A stretch of DNA of 64,000 bases from positions 4,836,001-4,900,000 of the forward strand of contig NZ_CP150145.1 in the NCBI RefSeq assembly GCF_037963835.1. The letters run 5' to 3'. The position numbers were made by a program, and so were the translations under genes. The DNA comes from Paenibacillus sp. FSL H8-0332 (GTDB lineage: Bacteria > Bacillota > Bacilli > Paenibacillales > Paenibacillaceae). This document shows, piece by piece, positions 1 to 9,184 of this stretch (positions within the stretch are counted from its first letter, which is position 1; every line of letters starts with the position of its first letter). The notes beneath the pieces were generated by a model. It was not told the DNA's origin and did not search any database. It was given only the letters and a program-made list of their open reading frames with translations.

Positions 1-3000
1 TCATCATAGGCTGTTGCTCCCGCATCGGTATATTCCGCACCAACCGGTAGATTAACTGTCGTCTCACCATTCAGGGTAATCACCGGCGGAACCCTATCCG
101 GTACCGGCAGCGTGATTGTACCGCTGGCAGTACCTTCTGCCGATGCTTCTCCCTTGCTTAAGGTTACCGAGAAAGTGAAGCTGCCCTCTGTGTCCTCCGT
201 TGCTCCCCGGAATGCAGACAAGGTAATGTCCCCCAGGGTAACCCCGGTGTCCTTGAAGCCCGGCATCCCGCTAATGGTCTGCACCAGCCAGCTCCTTACA
301 GCTTCTTCACTATTCGCTTGCGCCTTCTTGACGCTGTAAGACGCTCCTTCAATCATGCTCTTCGCTTCAGCAACAGCTTGCTCATTGTCCACACTGGTCT
401 TATCTCTTGCTACAGCCAGATAGCTGATCAGAGCCGCCTGACTGAACGTATTGTTCACCGAATATTTCACTGTACCGCTGGCCGGCAGCGTGAAATCATG
501 CTGAGCCATGACCCCATTCGGGCCTGCTACCAGGTTGGTCTGGGCGGTCTCATTCACGGTCTTACCCCCGGCATCCACATAGCTGAGTGTAATATCCATG
601 GTCCGGCTGGCATTGTTCCACCAGTCCAGATGGTAGGAAGTAATTGTGTATTGGCCCGCAGAGAGCGGCAGATTGTAGACGAGCGGCGTATTCTTCGTAT
701 TTGAGCTGTATACCCCTGTCTGGGCCTTATCGGTAGTGACTACAGCACCGCCCAGCCCCTTAGGGTTATAGTTCGCCCCCGTGTTGGTATGTCCCCATAC
801 CGTGTCATCTGCCGACAGCTGGTCTGCTTTGTTATTCAGCAAGCCCTCGCCTGCGAAATTCCTGATCGTCGTATATGGCGGGGTGTCGCCATCCGCCGAG
901 ACTCCAGGGTCCAGGAAGTACACAAGCCCTTGTGGCACAACCTCCACATAAGCCATGGTCTTCAAGCTTCCGTAGGAGCCGGTTACAGCCACCCTTTCAA
1001 AAGGATTGTTGAAGCTGACCGCTTCCAGATTCCACTTCACGGCCACCTGTAATTTCGTGCCGTCTGCACGTGTGGCTTCCACCTTGGCGGGAAGCTCCGG
1101 CAGCTGTCCTGCATAGGTTGCCATATCCGCGATAGCGGCAAGCTCTCTCACATCTCCCGTAGTCAGCAAATTCCGGGCAAAGGTCAGGCGGGCTTCAAGG
1201 TGCTCAGCTCCTTCCTGATCCAATCTGTACAGAACCGGATCACTTAGTGCTGCCTGGGCTGCGCCCAGTGCATGAACGAAGATATTCCAGTCCTTCTCGG
1301 GGGAATCATCCTCCCTGCTGATCTCCAGCGCAGCATTTACCGCCTGCTGAAGTCCCGCTGTATCCGGGCTGCCTGCTCCTGCCCCGCTGATAATCCCTAC
1401 GGAATCCACGGCCAGGGTTCCGCTCAGCACTTTGATCTGAACGGTATGCTCACCGTATTTCAGTCCACGGAGCGTGAAGGCCTGATACAGCTCCCTCGCT
1501 GCCGCCGTACTGCCCGAGACCACTTGGGTCTCCCCGTCTACTACAGCTTCCAGCTTGGCTGAGCCGTCATTCGGTCCGAGAATATCAAGTCCTGTGCCGG
1601 TAAAAGTATACTTCAGCACCGCACCAGCCCCTTGGCTGGTAGAGAGGGACCGCTGATACACATACATGCCTTTGCCATTCTCATGGGCCCAGGCACCCTC
1701 GTATGCCAGCTTCGCCCCAGGTGACTGCGCCAGATCAAACATCTCCAGATTATCCAGTTGTTCGGCATAGTAAGGGGTATAACCGTCTACTTTCTCTACC
1801 TTCAAGTTATCGAAGCGCACATGATAGAAGCCGCTGGCGAGCTGTATGCGCCCGGAGAGCTTCGGATTCGGATCGGTATAGGAGGCAAGCTCAACCTGAT
1901 CCAAATAAGCAGTCACCGTGTCACCGGCCACCTGAATGGCAATGTTATGCCACGCGTCATGTGCGGTATCAAATCCGTCAATCTTCACGCCGCCAGAGCC
2001 GGTGGCCGCATTGCCGCTGGCGACCACGGTGCCGCTGGACAGCAGCTGCCATCCACCATCGAACCAGAATTTGAGCGCATAAGGCGTGCCGTTAATCGTC
2101 TGCGGACCGCCCTGATATCTGGCTCCGACCGCTGCGTAATTGTTCCCGCCATAAGTGCTGTTCTGTTCAAAAGAAACATCAGCGCTGGCCTTATAGTTAG
2201 TCCAGCGGTAATCGCCGATGACCGTGACCGGATCTCCTCCGTTCCAGGCCCCGCCCACGCCGGTAGTTACCTGGTCCAGCTGCTGTCGCAGCACATAGTT
2301 ATCCGTGCCGTCTACCAGATACCCCTCGAATGCGCCGTTGAGGTCCTGGGTATAGCGCGGAATTACACTCTGCGGCCCGCCGCGTGAGCTGACATAACTC
2401 TCTTCATCTGTAATTGCACCGCCCTCTCCGATAACAGGCACGGTTCTGTCTCCATAATTGAAGTCATCCGCATACAGGATCTGATCCTCCGTATTCTGTA
2501 CGAACCCGGTTGCATCGGTGTCAAGCACCGTACGTTCTCCTTCAACCGGAAGCGGCGTAACGAACTCTTCATCCGTGCGGTTATCCAGTGTGGTTACGGT
2601 TACAATCGAGAACGGCTTCACACGTATGGTATATAGGCCGCTGCCATCGGCATGGGCATCACCAAGAGGCTTCATATAATTGCTGTTAAAAGCCTGACCT
2701 TTGTCCGCCGCGCGGGTCTCCCACACCTCCAGCGAAGGATTTCCGGTATAGCCCATGTTCACGGCCTGGAGCTTGTAGATCTTCTCATACTGGCTGTCAT
2801 TGATGATTACAGTCGAGAAATCCTGCTTGTCAGGAGCGGCAAGCGTCATATAACTCGGAGTACCGTTGCGTCCGCTGACCGGATTCGTGCCCGTTGCTCC
2901 GGTATAGCTGGCCGCAGGAACGGCTCTCCAGATGGCAGCCGTATTGTCTTCATTCTCCCAGCCGGTCTTGGCGAATCCGTTAAAATGCTTCAGAATGACC

Positions 3001-4955
3001 AGCCCCGCGTCATAATGAATGAAGCCCGACCACGGGTCACGCGCACTGAGCAGCTCTTTGAAGGAATATTGTCCGCCTTCATAGAAGGAGCCAATCGCCG
3101 GCTGATAGATGAAATGCGTCCGGCGGGAATTCACGAAGCCCTTGATAATGGTATTGCCCATCTCCAGCGGCCCGCCGGTGCCGCCAATTCCTGTCCCTGC
3201 CTCTGACGGGTCCTTCATATTATTATTAGGACGGAAGGCCGAGTTGCTGAAGGTGGCCTGTGCCTCACTGTTCCAGATTTCCTTGTCGAACTCATCGGCA
3301 AGCCGTTTAAAATTTCCTTTGCTGTCATCATCGGTATTGTAATGGAATCCGGCAGCAGCTACCGCCTCACGCAGCGACAAATCGTTCACCATGGCATCCC
3401 CGAAGGAGCCGATGCCGACCTCGTCGGAAATCACCAGCTGGATGCTGTGGTACAGCTCTTTCTCCTGATCGTTTTTGAAATCTTCAGTATCATTCTTGAC
3501 CCTCTCGCCATACTGCTTCGTCCAGGCCAGATCCGGCGCGTGCTCATTGATATGGGGATTCACATAATCCACCATATAGCCGTATTCGCGATATGCGGCC
3601 AGAATGGTCTTTTTGTACCAGGTATAAATCTTGTCGTTATTGTTAGCCCAGGCTGGAGCATTCCAGCGCAGGAAGCTCACCTTGACCGCCGGATTGACGG
3701 CCTTGGCATCCGCCGCAAGCTGGAAGCCGGGATGCCGGGCCACATTGGCCTCTTCATCCTCCGTACGCATCGTTGAAGGGTCAGGACCGGTAGAGTTATT
3801 GCGGTCATTGCCCATTTCAATCTTGACATGGTCGATCAGCGGGCGGTCACCGCCGAACAGAATCTTCAGCATTTGGGCATAGGCCTCTGGCTGCTCAGAC
3901 TTATAGTCCATTAGCAGGGCACTGGTGCTGTTGCCGCTGAGTACGCCGAACCCCTTGAAGGTCAGTCCGTTGACATTATCCGGCCGGATATCGTTCCCAT
4001 CGAGCAGAATCTTGGTTGTAGAAGCTGCGGTCTGGCGGGCGTCATCCATCACTTGCTTGATCGCGCCTCTGGCAACAGCGAACCAGCTAAGAATCGGCTT
4101 CTCGCCGGAGACATTAGCATAGGTCAGCGTCATCGGACTGCTGGTGTCAATATCTGCGGGAATGGTAAATTCACCGGAAATAAATTTTGTCTTATTCGTG
4201 TTGAACTGAGCAAACGGGATCGTCCTGGTCTCCCCGCTGCTATTCTGGTATTCCAGCCGGGGCTGAATGACCCGGTCACGGCTGCCGTACCAATCATAGA
4301 AACCGCTGTTAAGTGTATAGGTTCCGGATTGAAGCGCTTTCAGTTTATAAATAATATCGTTGCTGGCAGGGTCTGCGCGCAGCCCGACAACCCATAGGCT
4401 TGGATCAGTGGCAGGATCGGTAAGATTACCGTTCTTGGAATTTTTCACTTTATGGATAGAATCATCGAATCCCCAGTCTGTGGTACCGGCGACATACTTC
4501 TGGTCCGGTGACAGGTTAAGCAGCTCACTGCCGGTCAGTGTTCTGACCGCTTCGTATAGAGGTGAAGCAGAAGGACCATTGCCAAAAGAATCGCCCCCTC
4601 TGCCGCTGTCCACAAAGTAGACCAGCGGACTGCTGGCTGGCGGAACCACCTCCACACTGGCAACCACCGGTCCGCCGTTCGCGGTTCCGGTAACTGCCAC
4701 CGTATCATACGGTACATCGAAGGTATCTTCGCCGATGTTCCAGTTCACCGCCGCAGCCTGACCTGCAATCTCGATGCTTGCCGGAAGTGTCGTACCTGCG
4801 GTAGTCTTGGTGCCCATATAAGCCGCAGCATAGACCGTATCGACGACAGCCGCCGACGCCGACGGTAGACCGAGGGCAGGGAACATCCCGGCTACGAGTG
4901 TAGCGGACATCAGCACGGAGAATAGCCTTTTCTTCACGCGGTTCTTTCTGTTCAT
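1..4955 (-). CDS. Giant secreted GH59-like glycoside hydrolase with Ig-like modules (C-terminus beyond window)
   Basis: This frame stays open from the ATG at 4955 to the window edge (1,651 codons), so the 3' end is missing. AGGAGG at 4964-4969 lies 8 nt before this ATG; an out-of-frame ATG at 4959 is not the start. A Sec signal peptide ends near residue 35. An Ig-like (Big_4-type) module follows, then a GH59 (galactocerebrosidase family) catalytic region. E471 in an NEH motif matches the acid/base position, and E564 in a WNSEA motif matches the nucleophile. Next comes a region resembling the C-terminal lectin domain of GALC (GDYRWTNYKAS). Further carbohydrate-binding-like and Ig-like modules follow, and the last visible stretch resembles DUF5011 (GAEYTDAGATAYDD). 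The family call rests on motif memory. The substrate is probably a beta-galactoside, perhaps a plant or microbial galactan; this is inference. The neighbouring ABC transporter and two-component system may serve its products. Confidence 0.78.
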   Translation of the reverse strand, partial: MNRKNRVKKRLFSVLMSATLVAGMFPALGLPSASAAVVDTVYAAAYMGTKTTAGTTLPASIEIAGQAAAVNWNIGEDTFDVPYDTVAVTGTANGGPVVASVEVVPPASSPLVYFVDSGRGGDSFGNGPSASPLYEAVRTLTGSELLNLSPDQKYVAGTTDWGFDDSIHKVKNSKNGNLTDPATDPSLWVVGLRADPASNDIIYKLKALQSGTYTLNSGFYDWYGSRDRVIQPRLEYQNSSGETRTIPFAQFNTNKTKFISGEFTIPADIDTSSPMTLTYANVSGEKPILSWFAVARGAIKQVMDDARQTAASTTKILLDGNDIRPDNVNGLTFKGFGVLSGNSTSALLMDYKSEQPEAYAQMLKILFGGDRPLIDHVKIEMGNDRNNSTGPDPSTMRTEDEEANVARHPGFQLAADAKAVNPAVKVSFLRWNAPAWANNNDKIYTWYKKTILAAYREYGYMVDYVNPHINEHAPDLAWTKQYGERVKNDTEDFKNDQEKELYHSIQLVISDEVGIGSFGDAMVNDLSLREAVAAAGFHYNTDDDSKGNFKRLADEFDKEIWNSEAQATFSNSAFRPNNNMKDPSEAGTGIGGTGGPLEMGNTIIKGFVNSRRTHFIYQPAIGSFYEGGQYSFKELLSARDPWSGFIHYDAGLVILKHFNGFAKTGWENEDNTAAIWRAVPAASYTGATGTNPVSGRNGTPSYMTLAAPDKQDFSTVIINDSQYEKIYKLQAVNMGYTGNPSLEVWETRAADKGQAFNSNYMKPLGDAHADGSGLYTIRVKPFSIVTVTTLDNRTDEEFVTPLPVEGERTVLDTDATGFVQNTEDQILYADDFNYGDRTVPVIGEGGAITDEESYVSSRGGPQSVIPRYTQDLNGAFEGYLVDGTDNYVLRQQLDQVTTGVGGAWNGGDPVTVIGDYRWTNYKASADVSFEQNSTYGGNNYAAVGARYQGGPQTINGTPYALKFWFDGGWQLLSSGTVVASGNAATGSGGVKIDGFDTAHDAWHNIAIQVAGDTVTAYLDQVELASYTDPNPKLSGRIQLASGFYHVRFDNLKVEKVDGYTPYYAEQLDNLEMFDLAQSPGAKLAYEGAWAHENGKGMYVYQRSLSTSQGAGAVLKYTFTGTGLDILGPNDGSAKLEAVVDGETQVVSGSTAAARELYQAFTLRGLKYGEHTVQIKVLSGTLAVDSVGIISGAGAGSPDTAGLQQAVNAALEISREDDSPEKDWNIFVHALGAAQAALSDPVLYRLDQEGAEHLEARLTFARNLLTTGDVRELAAIADMATYAGQLPELPAKVEATRADGTKLQVAVKWNLEAVSFNNPFERVAVTGSYGSLKTMAYVEVVPQGLVYFLDPGVSADGDTPPYTTIRNFAGEGLLNNKADQLSADDTVWGHTNTGANYNPKGLGGAVVTTDKAQTGVYSSNTKNTPLVYNLPLSAGQYTITSYHLDWWNNASRTMDITLSYVDAGGKTVNETAQTNLVAGPNGVMAQHDFTLPASGTVKYSVNNTFSQAALISYLAVARDKTSVDNEQAVAEAKSMIEGASYSVKKAQANSEEAVRSWLVQTISGMPGFKDTGVTLGDITLSAFRGATEDTEGSFTFSVTLSKGEASAEGTASGTITLPVPDRVPPVITLNGETTVNLPVGAEYTDAGATAYD

Positions 4956-4978
4956 TCATTAATCCTCCTCTTTCTCAA

Positions 4979-4992
4979 TTAAGTAAGCGCAT
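4979..4992 (-). promoter_or_regulatory. cre-like site upstream of the GH59-like gene
   Basis: On the minus strand TGAATGCGCTTACT matches the CcpA operator consensus TGWAARCGYTWNCW with one mismatch (T for A at position 5). It lies 24-37 nt before the start codon, where bound CcpA would block transcription. A near-identical site precedes the GH85 gene at 52846. Confidence 0.45.
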
Positions 4993-5617
4993 TCAACATG
5001 TCGGTAGAAGAATGTTTGACCTGGGCAGACCTTCGTCTAAATTCACAATGCGGGTATACAAATACCTGGCAGACTGCGAAAAACTGCAACTGCCAGGCTG
5101 TTACTCTAACCAGTACAACGTCAGATTTAAACGGGTGGATGGGGCGCTATGATGCCTGAAGGACTACAGGAGTGGAGCCAAGGAGTGGAGTCAACCCCTT
5201 CAGGTGCCATTCCCAGACGAAGACGGGAGTTAGTCCATTTGGGGCGTTTGGCCCGGCGTAACGGACTGAGGCGCTCTTATTCCGGATGAAAGTCACCACT
5301 TGGGCAAAGTAACGGACCCCATGGACTTTATTCTTGGAATTTCTACTCTAAACTTCTCGTAGAGAGACGATAAGGGCTCCTCGGTCCGTTAACCCGCCAA
5401 AAGTGGCGTTTTCCATGGAATAGAGTCTCTCAGGTCCGTTAGAAGCAGACTCGTCTGGCCGGTCGTCTGGCCGGTATAGTTTCGTTTTACGGAACCTCCA
5501 GGGTCTGACCCTATTCACAGAATTACAGCTAAAGCAAATTCATTCAACAATACAGTAATTGATGTGTTCAGTTCTAAGAGAACAAGTTCAATCTCTATAG
5601 TTCAATCTAACGCTCCA
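4993..5617. repeat. Gene-free stretch with diverged copies of a CGGACYNAG intergenic repeat
   Basis: I see no gene here. The stretch holds three degenerate copies of a short element. One is on the plus strand near 5259 (TAACGGACTGAGGCGCTCTT). Two are on the minus strand near 5370 (TAACGGACCGAGGAGCCCTT) and 5421 (TAACGGACCTGAGAGACTCT). Relatives of the same element occur at 13430-13612. No convincing terminator is visible below the permease gene at 5618. Confidence 0.5.
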
Positions 5618-6457
5618 CTATCCCTTAATCCCCGAAGCAGCAACGCCCTGCACAAAGTACTTCTGAAGCGCCAGGAACACAATCACTACCGGAATGATCG
5701 ACACCACACTCGCCGCCATAATTAAGCCGTATTCCGCCGAGTACTGTGAGATGAACATCCGCAGACCGATCTGGATCGTCTTGAGCTTCGTGTCTGTCAG
5801 GTAAATCATTGGCCCCAGGAAGTCATTCCAGGTGGCGACGAAGGTGAAGATGGTGAGTGTGGACAAGGCCGGCTTGGACAGCGGCAGCATGATTCTTGCC
5901 CAGATTCCGTATTCACTGAGTCCGTCGATCCGGGCGGCTTCACACAATTCATCAGGTACACCCTGATAGAATTGACGCATCATGAACACGCCGAAGGCTG
6001 AGAAGGCTTGCAGCAGAATGATTGCCAGGTGGGTATTATTCAGCCCCATGTAGCGCATCAGAATGAATTGCGGCACCATGTAGGCCTGCCAAGGAATCGC
6101 GATGGTAGCGATGTACCCCAGGAAGATCACATTTTTGCCCCGGAAGTGCAGCTTGGAGAAAGCATACGCCGCGAAGCTGGAAGTCAGCAGTTGCAGAATG
6201 GTAACAATAATTGATAATTTCGCTGTATTGTAGATGAAACGTCCGAGCGGAATCCGTGTCCAGATATCCGCGAAATTCTCCCAGCGCGGATTCGCCGGAA
6301 TCCACTGCATCGGGAAGGAGAAGACATCCTTGTTCAGCTTGAGCGAAGACGACAGCATCCAGATATACGGTACCAGCATCGCCAGCACGGTCAGAATTAA
6401 CAGGGCATATACAAGCACCATTAAGCTGATTCTAAGTCCTTTACTTTTACCAACCAT
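5618..6457 (-). CDS. Carbohydrate ABC transporter permease, MalG/AraQ type
   Basis: This 279-residue inner-membrane permease would form half of the translocation channel of a sugar importer. It has about six hydrophobic segments, starting at residues 10-32. The EAA loop (ELCEAARIDGLSEYGIWARI, then MLPLSKPAL) contacts the ATPase. Its length is normal for the family. The start ATG has a GGGGGA ribosome binding site. It is the last gene of the minus-strand set solute-binding protein, MalF-type permease, MalG-type permease, only 15 nt below the MalF-type gene. No ATPase gene is present; in Firmicutes such systems usually share a general MsmX-type ATPase encoded elsewhere. The substrate is unknown; the GH59-like and GH36 neighbours suggest galactose-containing oligosaccharides (inference). 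Confidence 0.9.
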   Translation of the reverse strand: MVGKSKGLRISLMVLVYALLILTVLAMLVPYIWMLSSSLKLNKDVFSFPMQWIPANPRWENFADIWTRIPLGRFIYNTAKLSIIVTILQLLTSSFAAYAFSKLHFRGKNVIFLGYIATIAIPWQAYMVPQFILMRYMGLNNTHLAIILLQAFSAFGVFMMRQFYQGVPDELCEAARIDGLSEYGIWARIMLPLSKPALSTLTIFTFVATWNDFLGPMIYLTDTKLKTIQIGLRMFISQYSAEYGLIMAASVVSIIPVVIVFLALQKYFVQGVAASGIKG

Positions 6458-6472
6458 ATCTTATAGATCCCC

Positions 6473-7411
6473 CTATTGTCCGTATTTCTTCTCGCCGCGG
6501 AACTGGACGATGGTGATGCCGAGTACCAGCAGAAAGAGTACAATCGCCATGGCACTGGCATATCCGTAATCAAGCGAGCGGAACGCCGTGTTGTAGATCT
6601 GATAGACCATAACCCTAGTAGAGTTATTGAGCTGGTTATCGGCGCCGGCAAACAGGTTGATAAAGATATCGTAGACCTTGAACGAGTTGATGACCAGAAT
6701 CATCAGGACAAAGAAGGTGGTTGGTGCCAGCTGCGGCACAGTCACGTTGCGGAATCTTCTCCACGGGCCTGCCCCGTCCAGCTCTGCTGCCTCGTACAGC
6801 TCCGGGTTAATACCCTGGAGGCCAGCCAGATAGATGACCATGTAGTACCCCATATTTTTCCACACTGTGAAAAGCACTACCGTAAACATCGCCCACTGCT
6901 TATCGGCCGCCCAGCGGGGCAGGTCCTCCAGCGGAATACCGGTAATCGTATGCAGAATGTTGTTAATCGGACCCATGGTCGGGCTGAAGATGAAGTTCCA
7001 TACCGCCGCAACGGCTACCAGCGAAGCCACGTAAGGGAAGAAGAAGACCGTTCTCATGAAATTACGGCCCATAATCTTCTGATTGAGCAGAATGGCCAGC
7101 GCCAGCGCTACAATCATGGTCAGCGGCACGACTCCGATGGTGTAGACAATCGTGTTCCACAAGGCTTTGTGGAAGGTGGTATCCGAGATCAGCCGGGTGA
7201 AGTTGTCCAGCCCGATGAACTTCATTGGATTGGCCCCGTCCCATTTCACAAAGGCCAGAATAAAGGCAAAAATCATCGGTACCAGGGTGAACAGGGCAAA
7301 TCCGATAAAGTTCGGCGCAATAAAGCTATACGCGACCAGGTTATCCCGGAGGCCGCGCGACAACCGGCTTTTTGGGCTCTTATTTGTACGCAATAGGGTT
7401 TCGTTCTGCAT
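6473..7411 (-). CDS. Carbohydrate ABC transporter permease, MalF/UgpA type
   Basis: This 312-residue permease partners the MalG-type protein encoded just downstream. I chose the ATG at 7411 (MQNETLLRT) because GGAGGA lies 7 nt before it; an upstream ATG at 7447 has no such site. A cytoplasmic N-terminus is followed by six hydrophobic segments (first near residues 27-50). The EAA loop reads ELYEAAELDGAGPWRRFRNV. All hallmarks are intact. The gene is 148 nt below the solute-binding protein gene, and that gap contains a strong hairpin and a degenerate dispersed repeat. Confidence 0.9.
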   Translation of the reverse strand: MQNETLLRTNKSPKSRLSRGLRDNLVAYSFIAPNFIGFALFTLVPMIFAFILAFVKWDGANPMKFIGLDNFTRLISDTTFHKALWNTIVYTIGVVPLTMIVALALAILLNQKIMGRNFMRTVFFFPYVASLVAVAAVWNFIFSPTMGPINNILHTITGIPLEDLPRWAADKQWAMFTVVLFTVWKNMGYYMVIYLAGLQGINPELYEAAELDGAGPWRRFRNVTVPQLAPTTFFVLMILVINSFKVYDIFINLFAGADNQLNNSTRVMVYQIYNTAFRSLDYGYASAMAIVLFLLVLGITIVQFRGEKKYGQ

Positions 7412-7437
7412 TTGTTCTCCTCCAAACCTTATATAAC

Positions 7438-7466
7438 ATCCCCGCAAAGTAGGGATTACTTCGAAG
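7438..7466 (-). repeat. Degenerate third copy of the CAAAGT...ACTTTG dispersed element
   Basis: The plus strand reads TCCCCGCAAAGTA, then a 10-nt divergent stretch, then TCGAAGC. Both blocks equal the reverse complement of the elements at 10974 and 25437. The rest has decayed. It sits in the gap between the binding protein and permease genes. Confidence 0.45.
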
Positions 7467-7504
7467 CCTGTTAATGTGAGTGCTGTGATGTCCTCTATTT
7501 ATAT

Positions 7505-7531
7505 GGAAGGCGGGCCTTCGCCCGCCCTTCA
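7505..7531 (-). promoter_or_regulatory. GC-rich hairpin between binding protein and permease genes
   Basis: AAGGCGGGC at 7507-7515 pairs with GCCCGCCCTT at 7520-7529 around a 4-nt loop. On the transcript it lies about 30 nt after the stop of the binding protein gene. It has no U-tract, so it is more likely a 3' stabiliser or processing element that raises binding protein over permease than a full terminator (inference). Confidence 0.55.
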
Positions 7532-7559
7532 TTCAGGACACTAACGTTACACGTTCACA

Positions 7560-8903
7560 TTAATTGTTCAAAAGCTGGCCAACACGGTCATTCATATCCT
7601 TCAAGCCTTCGTCAATCGTAGCGTTCTTCGTCATGATGTTGTCATGCGCTTCATTCAGAATAACCTCAATGTCCGCACTCTTCTCATGAATCGGCATTTC
7701 CAGATAAGTCTGAACGGTATTCAAAGCAGCCTTGCTGTTCTCGTCAGCCGGGAAGCCTTCGATGGAAGTGATAGAATTGATAACCTCATCATTCTTGATC
7801 GCAGGAATCGTACCGGTCGAAGCAATCACCTTGGCACCTTCTGCCCCGGTTACGAAGTTCATGAAGTCAAGCGCTGCTTCTTTGTGTTTGGACTTCTGGT
7901 TTACGGCCAGGGAAGTAATCGTTCCCAGCGTAGTTCCGGCTTCGACGCCGTCAGGGTGAGGGTATTTCACGATGCCCCATTCCGCAGATTGGGATTCGCC
8001 GCTCTTCACCTTCTCAATCTGGGTGGCAATGAACCAGCTGCCCATGTTCATCATGGCTACGGAGTTGTTGTAGAATACGCCGGAGTAATGCGTGCTGGAG
8101 GTCTTCAGGGTAGCATAATCCATGACGATGCCGTCTTCCTGCTCTTTGAGAATCCGCTCATAGGTAGGCTTCAGGAAATCATAGTTGCCGCCGACCACGG
8201 TGTTCTTGCCGTCCAGAATCCCGAACAATTGAACTGCGCTCCGCCAAGTATGGTAGTGGGCGCCGTATACTTTTTCCGATCCGCTGCCGGAGGTCATCTT
8301 GCGGGCCAGCTCATCATATTGGTCGAAGGTCATATCATTAGTCGGATAATCCACGCCTGCTTTATCGAACAAGGCTTTGTTGTAGTAGATCAGCCAGAAG
8401 TCACTGCGGAACGGAAGCGCATACACCTCGCCGTTCACTTCAATCTGTTCTACCGTACCGCCGTATAACGAAGGATCGATAGATTTGTCACCCATATAGG
8501 TCTTCAGCGGCTCCAGGTGATTCTGCTTCACCAGGTTCGAGTAGCCGGGAATGTCCTTGATCGTCAGGACGTCCAGATCTGCCCCGCCTGAGAGCTGTGT
8601 GCTGAGCATGGTCATATAGTCGGTGGACCCAAGATCCACGTATTCAATGGTCACGTTCGGATGTGCTGCCTTGTAGGCATCGATCAGCGGCTTGTAGTAT
8701 GCAGTCGCTTCCCAGTCCCACAGCGCCCATTTCAGCGTCACTGGCTCCTGGCTTGGTTCGGAGGAAGCGGTTGCAGCGTTGCCCGAAGCAGGTGCGGCAG
8801 TGGCAGCTGCGTCTTTCGTATTGTTATTGCCGGAGCATCCGGCCAGCATGCTCACGGAGAGCGCGGTGGCAAGGGTCATGCCGTAGAATCTTTTCAAGTT
8901 CAT
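7560..8903 (-). CDS. ABC transporter sugar-binding lipoprotein, family 1 (UgpB/MalE-like)
   Basis: This 447-residue extracellular solute-binding lipoprotein delivers a sugar to the two permeases encoded below it. The start at 8903 (MNLKRFYGM) has GGGGA about 8 nt upstream; an in-frame ATG at 8939 lacks a site. The signal peptide ends in the lipobox LAGC (Cys near residue 23), followed by a Ser/Thr/Ala/Asn-rich tether. The mature part has family traits such as the YALPFRSDFWLIYYNKALF hinge region and TLGTITSLAVN. It is transcribed divergently from the histidine kinase gene at 9185, which is the usual arrangement for Paenibacillus sugar systems controlled by a dedicated two-component pair. Confidence 0.9.
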   Translation of the reverse strand: MNLKRFYGMTLATALSVSMLAGCSGNNNTKDAAATAAPASGNAATASSEPSQEPVTLKWALWDWEATAYYKPLIDAYKAAHPNVTIEYVDLGSTDYMTMLSTQLSGGADLDVLTIKDIPGYSNLVKQNHLEPLKTYMGDKSIDPSLYGGTVEQIEVNGEVYALPFRSDFWLIYYNKALFDKAGVDYPTNDMTFDQYDELARKMTSGSGSEKVYGAHYHTWRSAVQLFGILDGKNTVVGGNYDFLKPTYERILKEQEDGIVMDYATLKTSSTHYSGVFYNNSVAMMNMGSWFIATQIEKVKSGESQSAEWGIVKYPHPDGVEAGTTLGTITSLAVNQKSKHKEAALDFMNFVTGAEGAKVIASTGTIPAIKNDEVINSITSIEGFPADENSKAALNTVQTYLEMPIHEKSADIEVILNEAHDNIMTKNATIDEGLKDMNDRVGQLLNN

Positions 8904-8975
8904 GTAAGTATCCCCTTTATCTTCTGATGGTCTATCCATAACCGGCCCATTTGTTTACCTGGCCTTAGTTCAAAT

Positions 8976-8989
8976 TGTAAGCCTTTTCA
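8976..8989 (-). promoter_or_regulatory. Possible cre site upstream of the binding protein gene
   Basis: The minus strand reads TGAAAAGGCTTACA, one mismatch from TGWAARCGYTWNCW, but the mismatch hits the central CG. It is 73-86 nt before the start codon. Weak evidence. Confidence 0.3.
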
Positions 8990-9060
8990 GATCCCATGGG
9001 GATGCAAAATCAAACACAGTTCATTCACTATTCTGTGCTCTTCTCCGCACGGCCTGCCCC

Positions 9061-9091
9061 AAACCTGTAATTTCTTATCCGAAACCTGTAA
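9061..9091. promoter_or_regulatory. Direct repeat AAACCTGTAA x2, 21-bp period: candidate response-regulator operator
   Basis: AAACCTGTAA occurs exactly twice, at 9061-9070 and 9082-9091. The 21-bp period equals two helical turns, which suits binding of two AraC-type domains on one face of DNA. It lies between the divergent sugar-binding protein and histidine kinase genes and is the natural target for the AraC-type regulator at 11058 (inference). Confidence 0.5.
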
Positions 9092-9148
9092 AATCCTCAG
9101 CTTCTCCCCCCGGCTCTATAATGAAACGCAGGAATATGCTATGGTAAT

Positions 9149-9162
9149 TGAAAACGCTTTAA
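9149..9162 (+). promoter_or_regulatory. cre-like site upstream of the histidine kinase gene
   Basis: TGAAAACGCTTTAA matches the CcpA consensus TGWAARCGYTWNCW except at position 13. It lies 22 nt before the GTG at 9185, suggesting glucose repression of the two-component genes. Confidence 0.45.
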
Positions 9163-9184
9163 ATAGGTCCTTATTCATGAAGGA

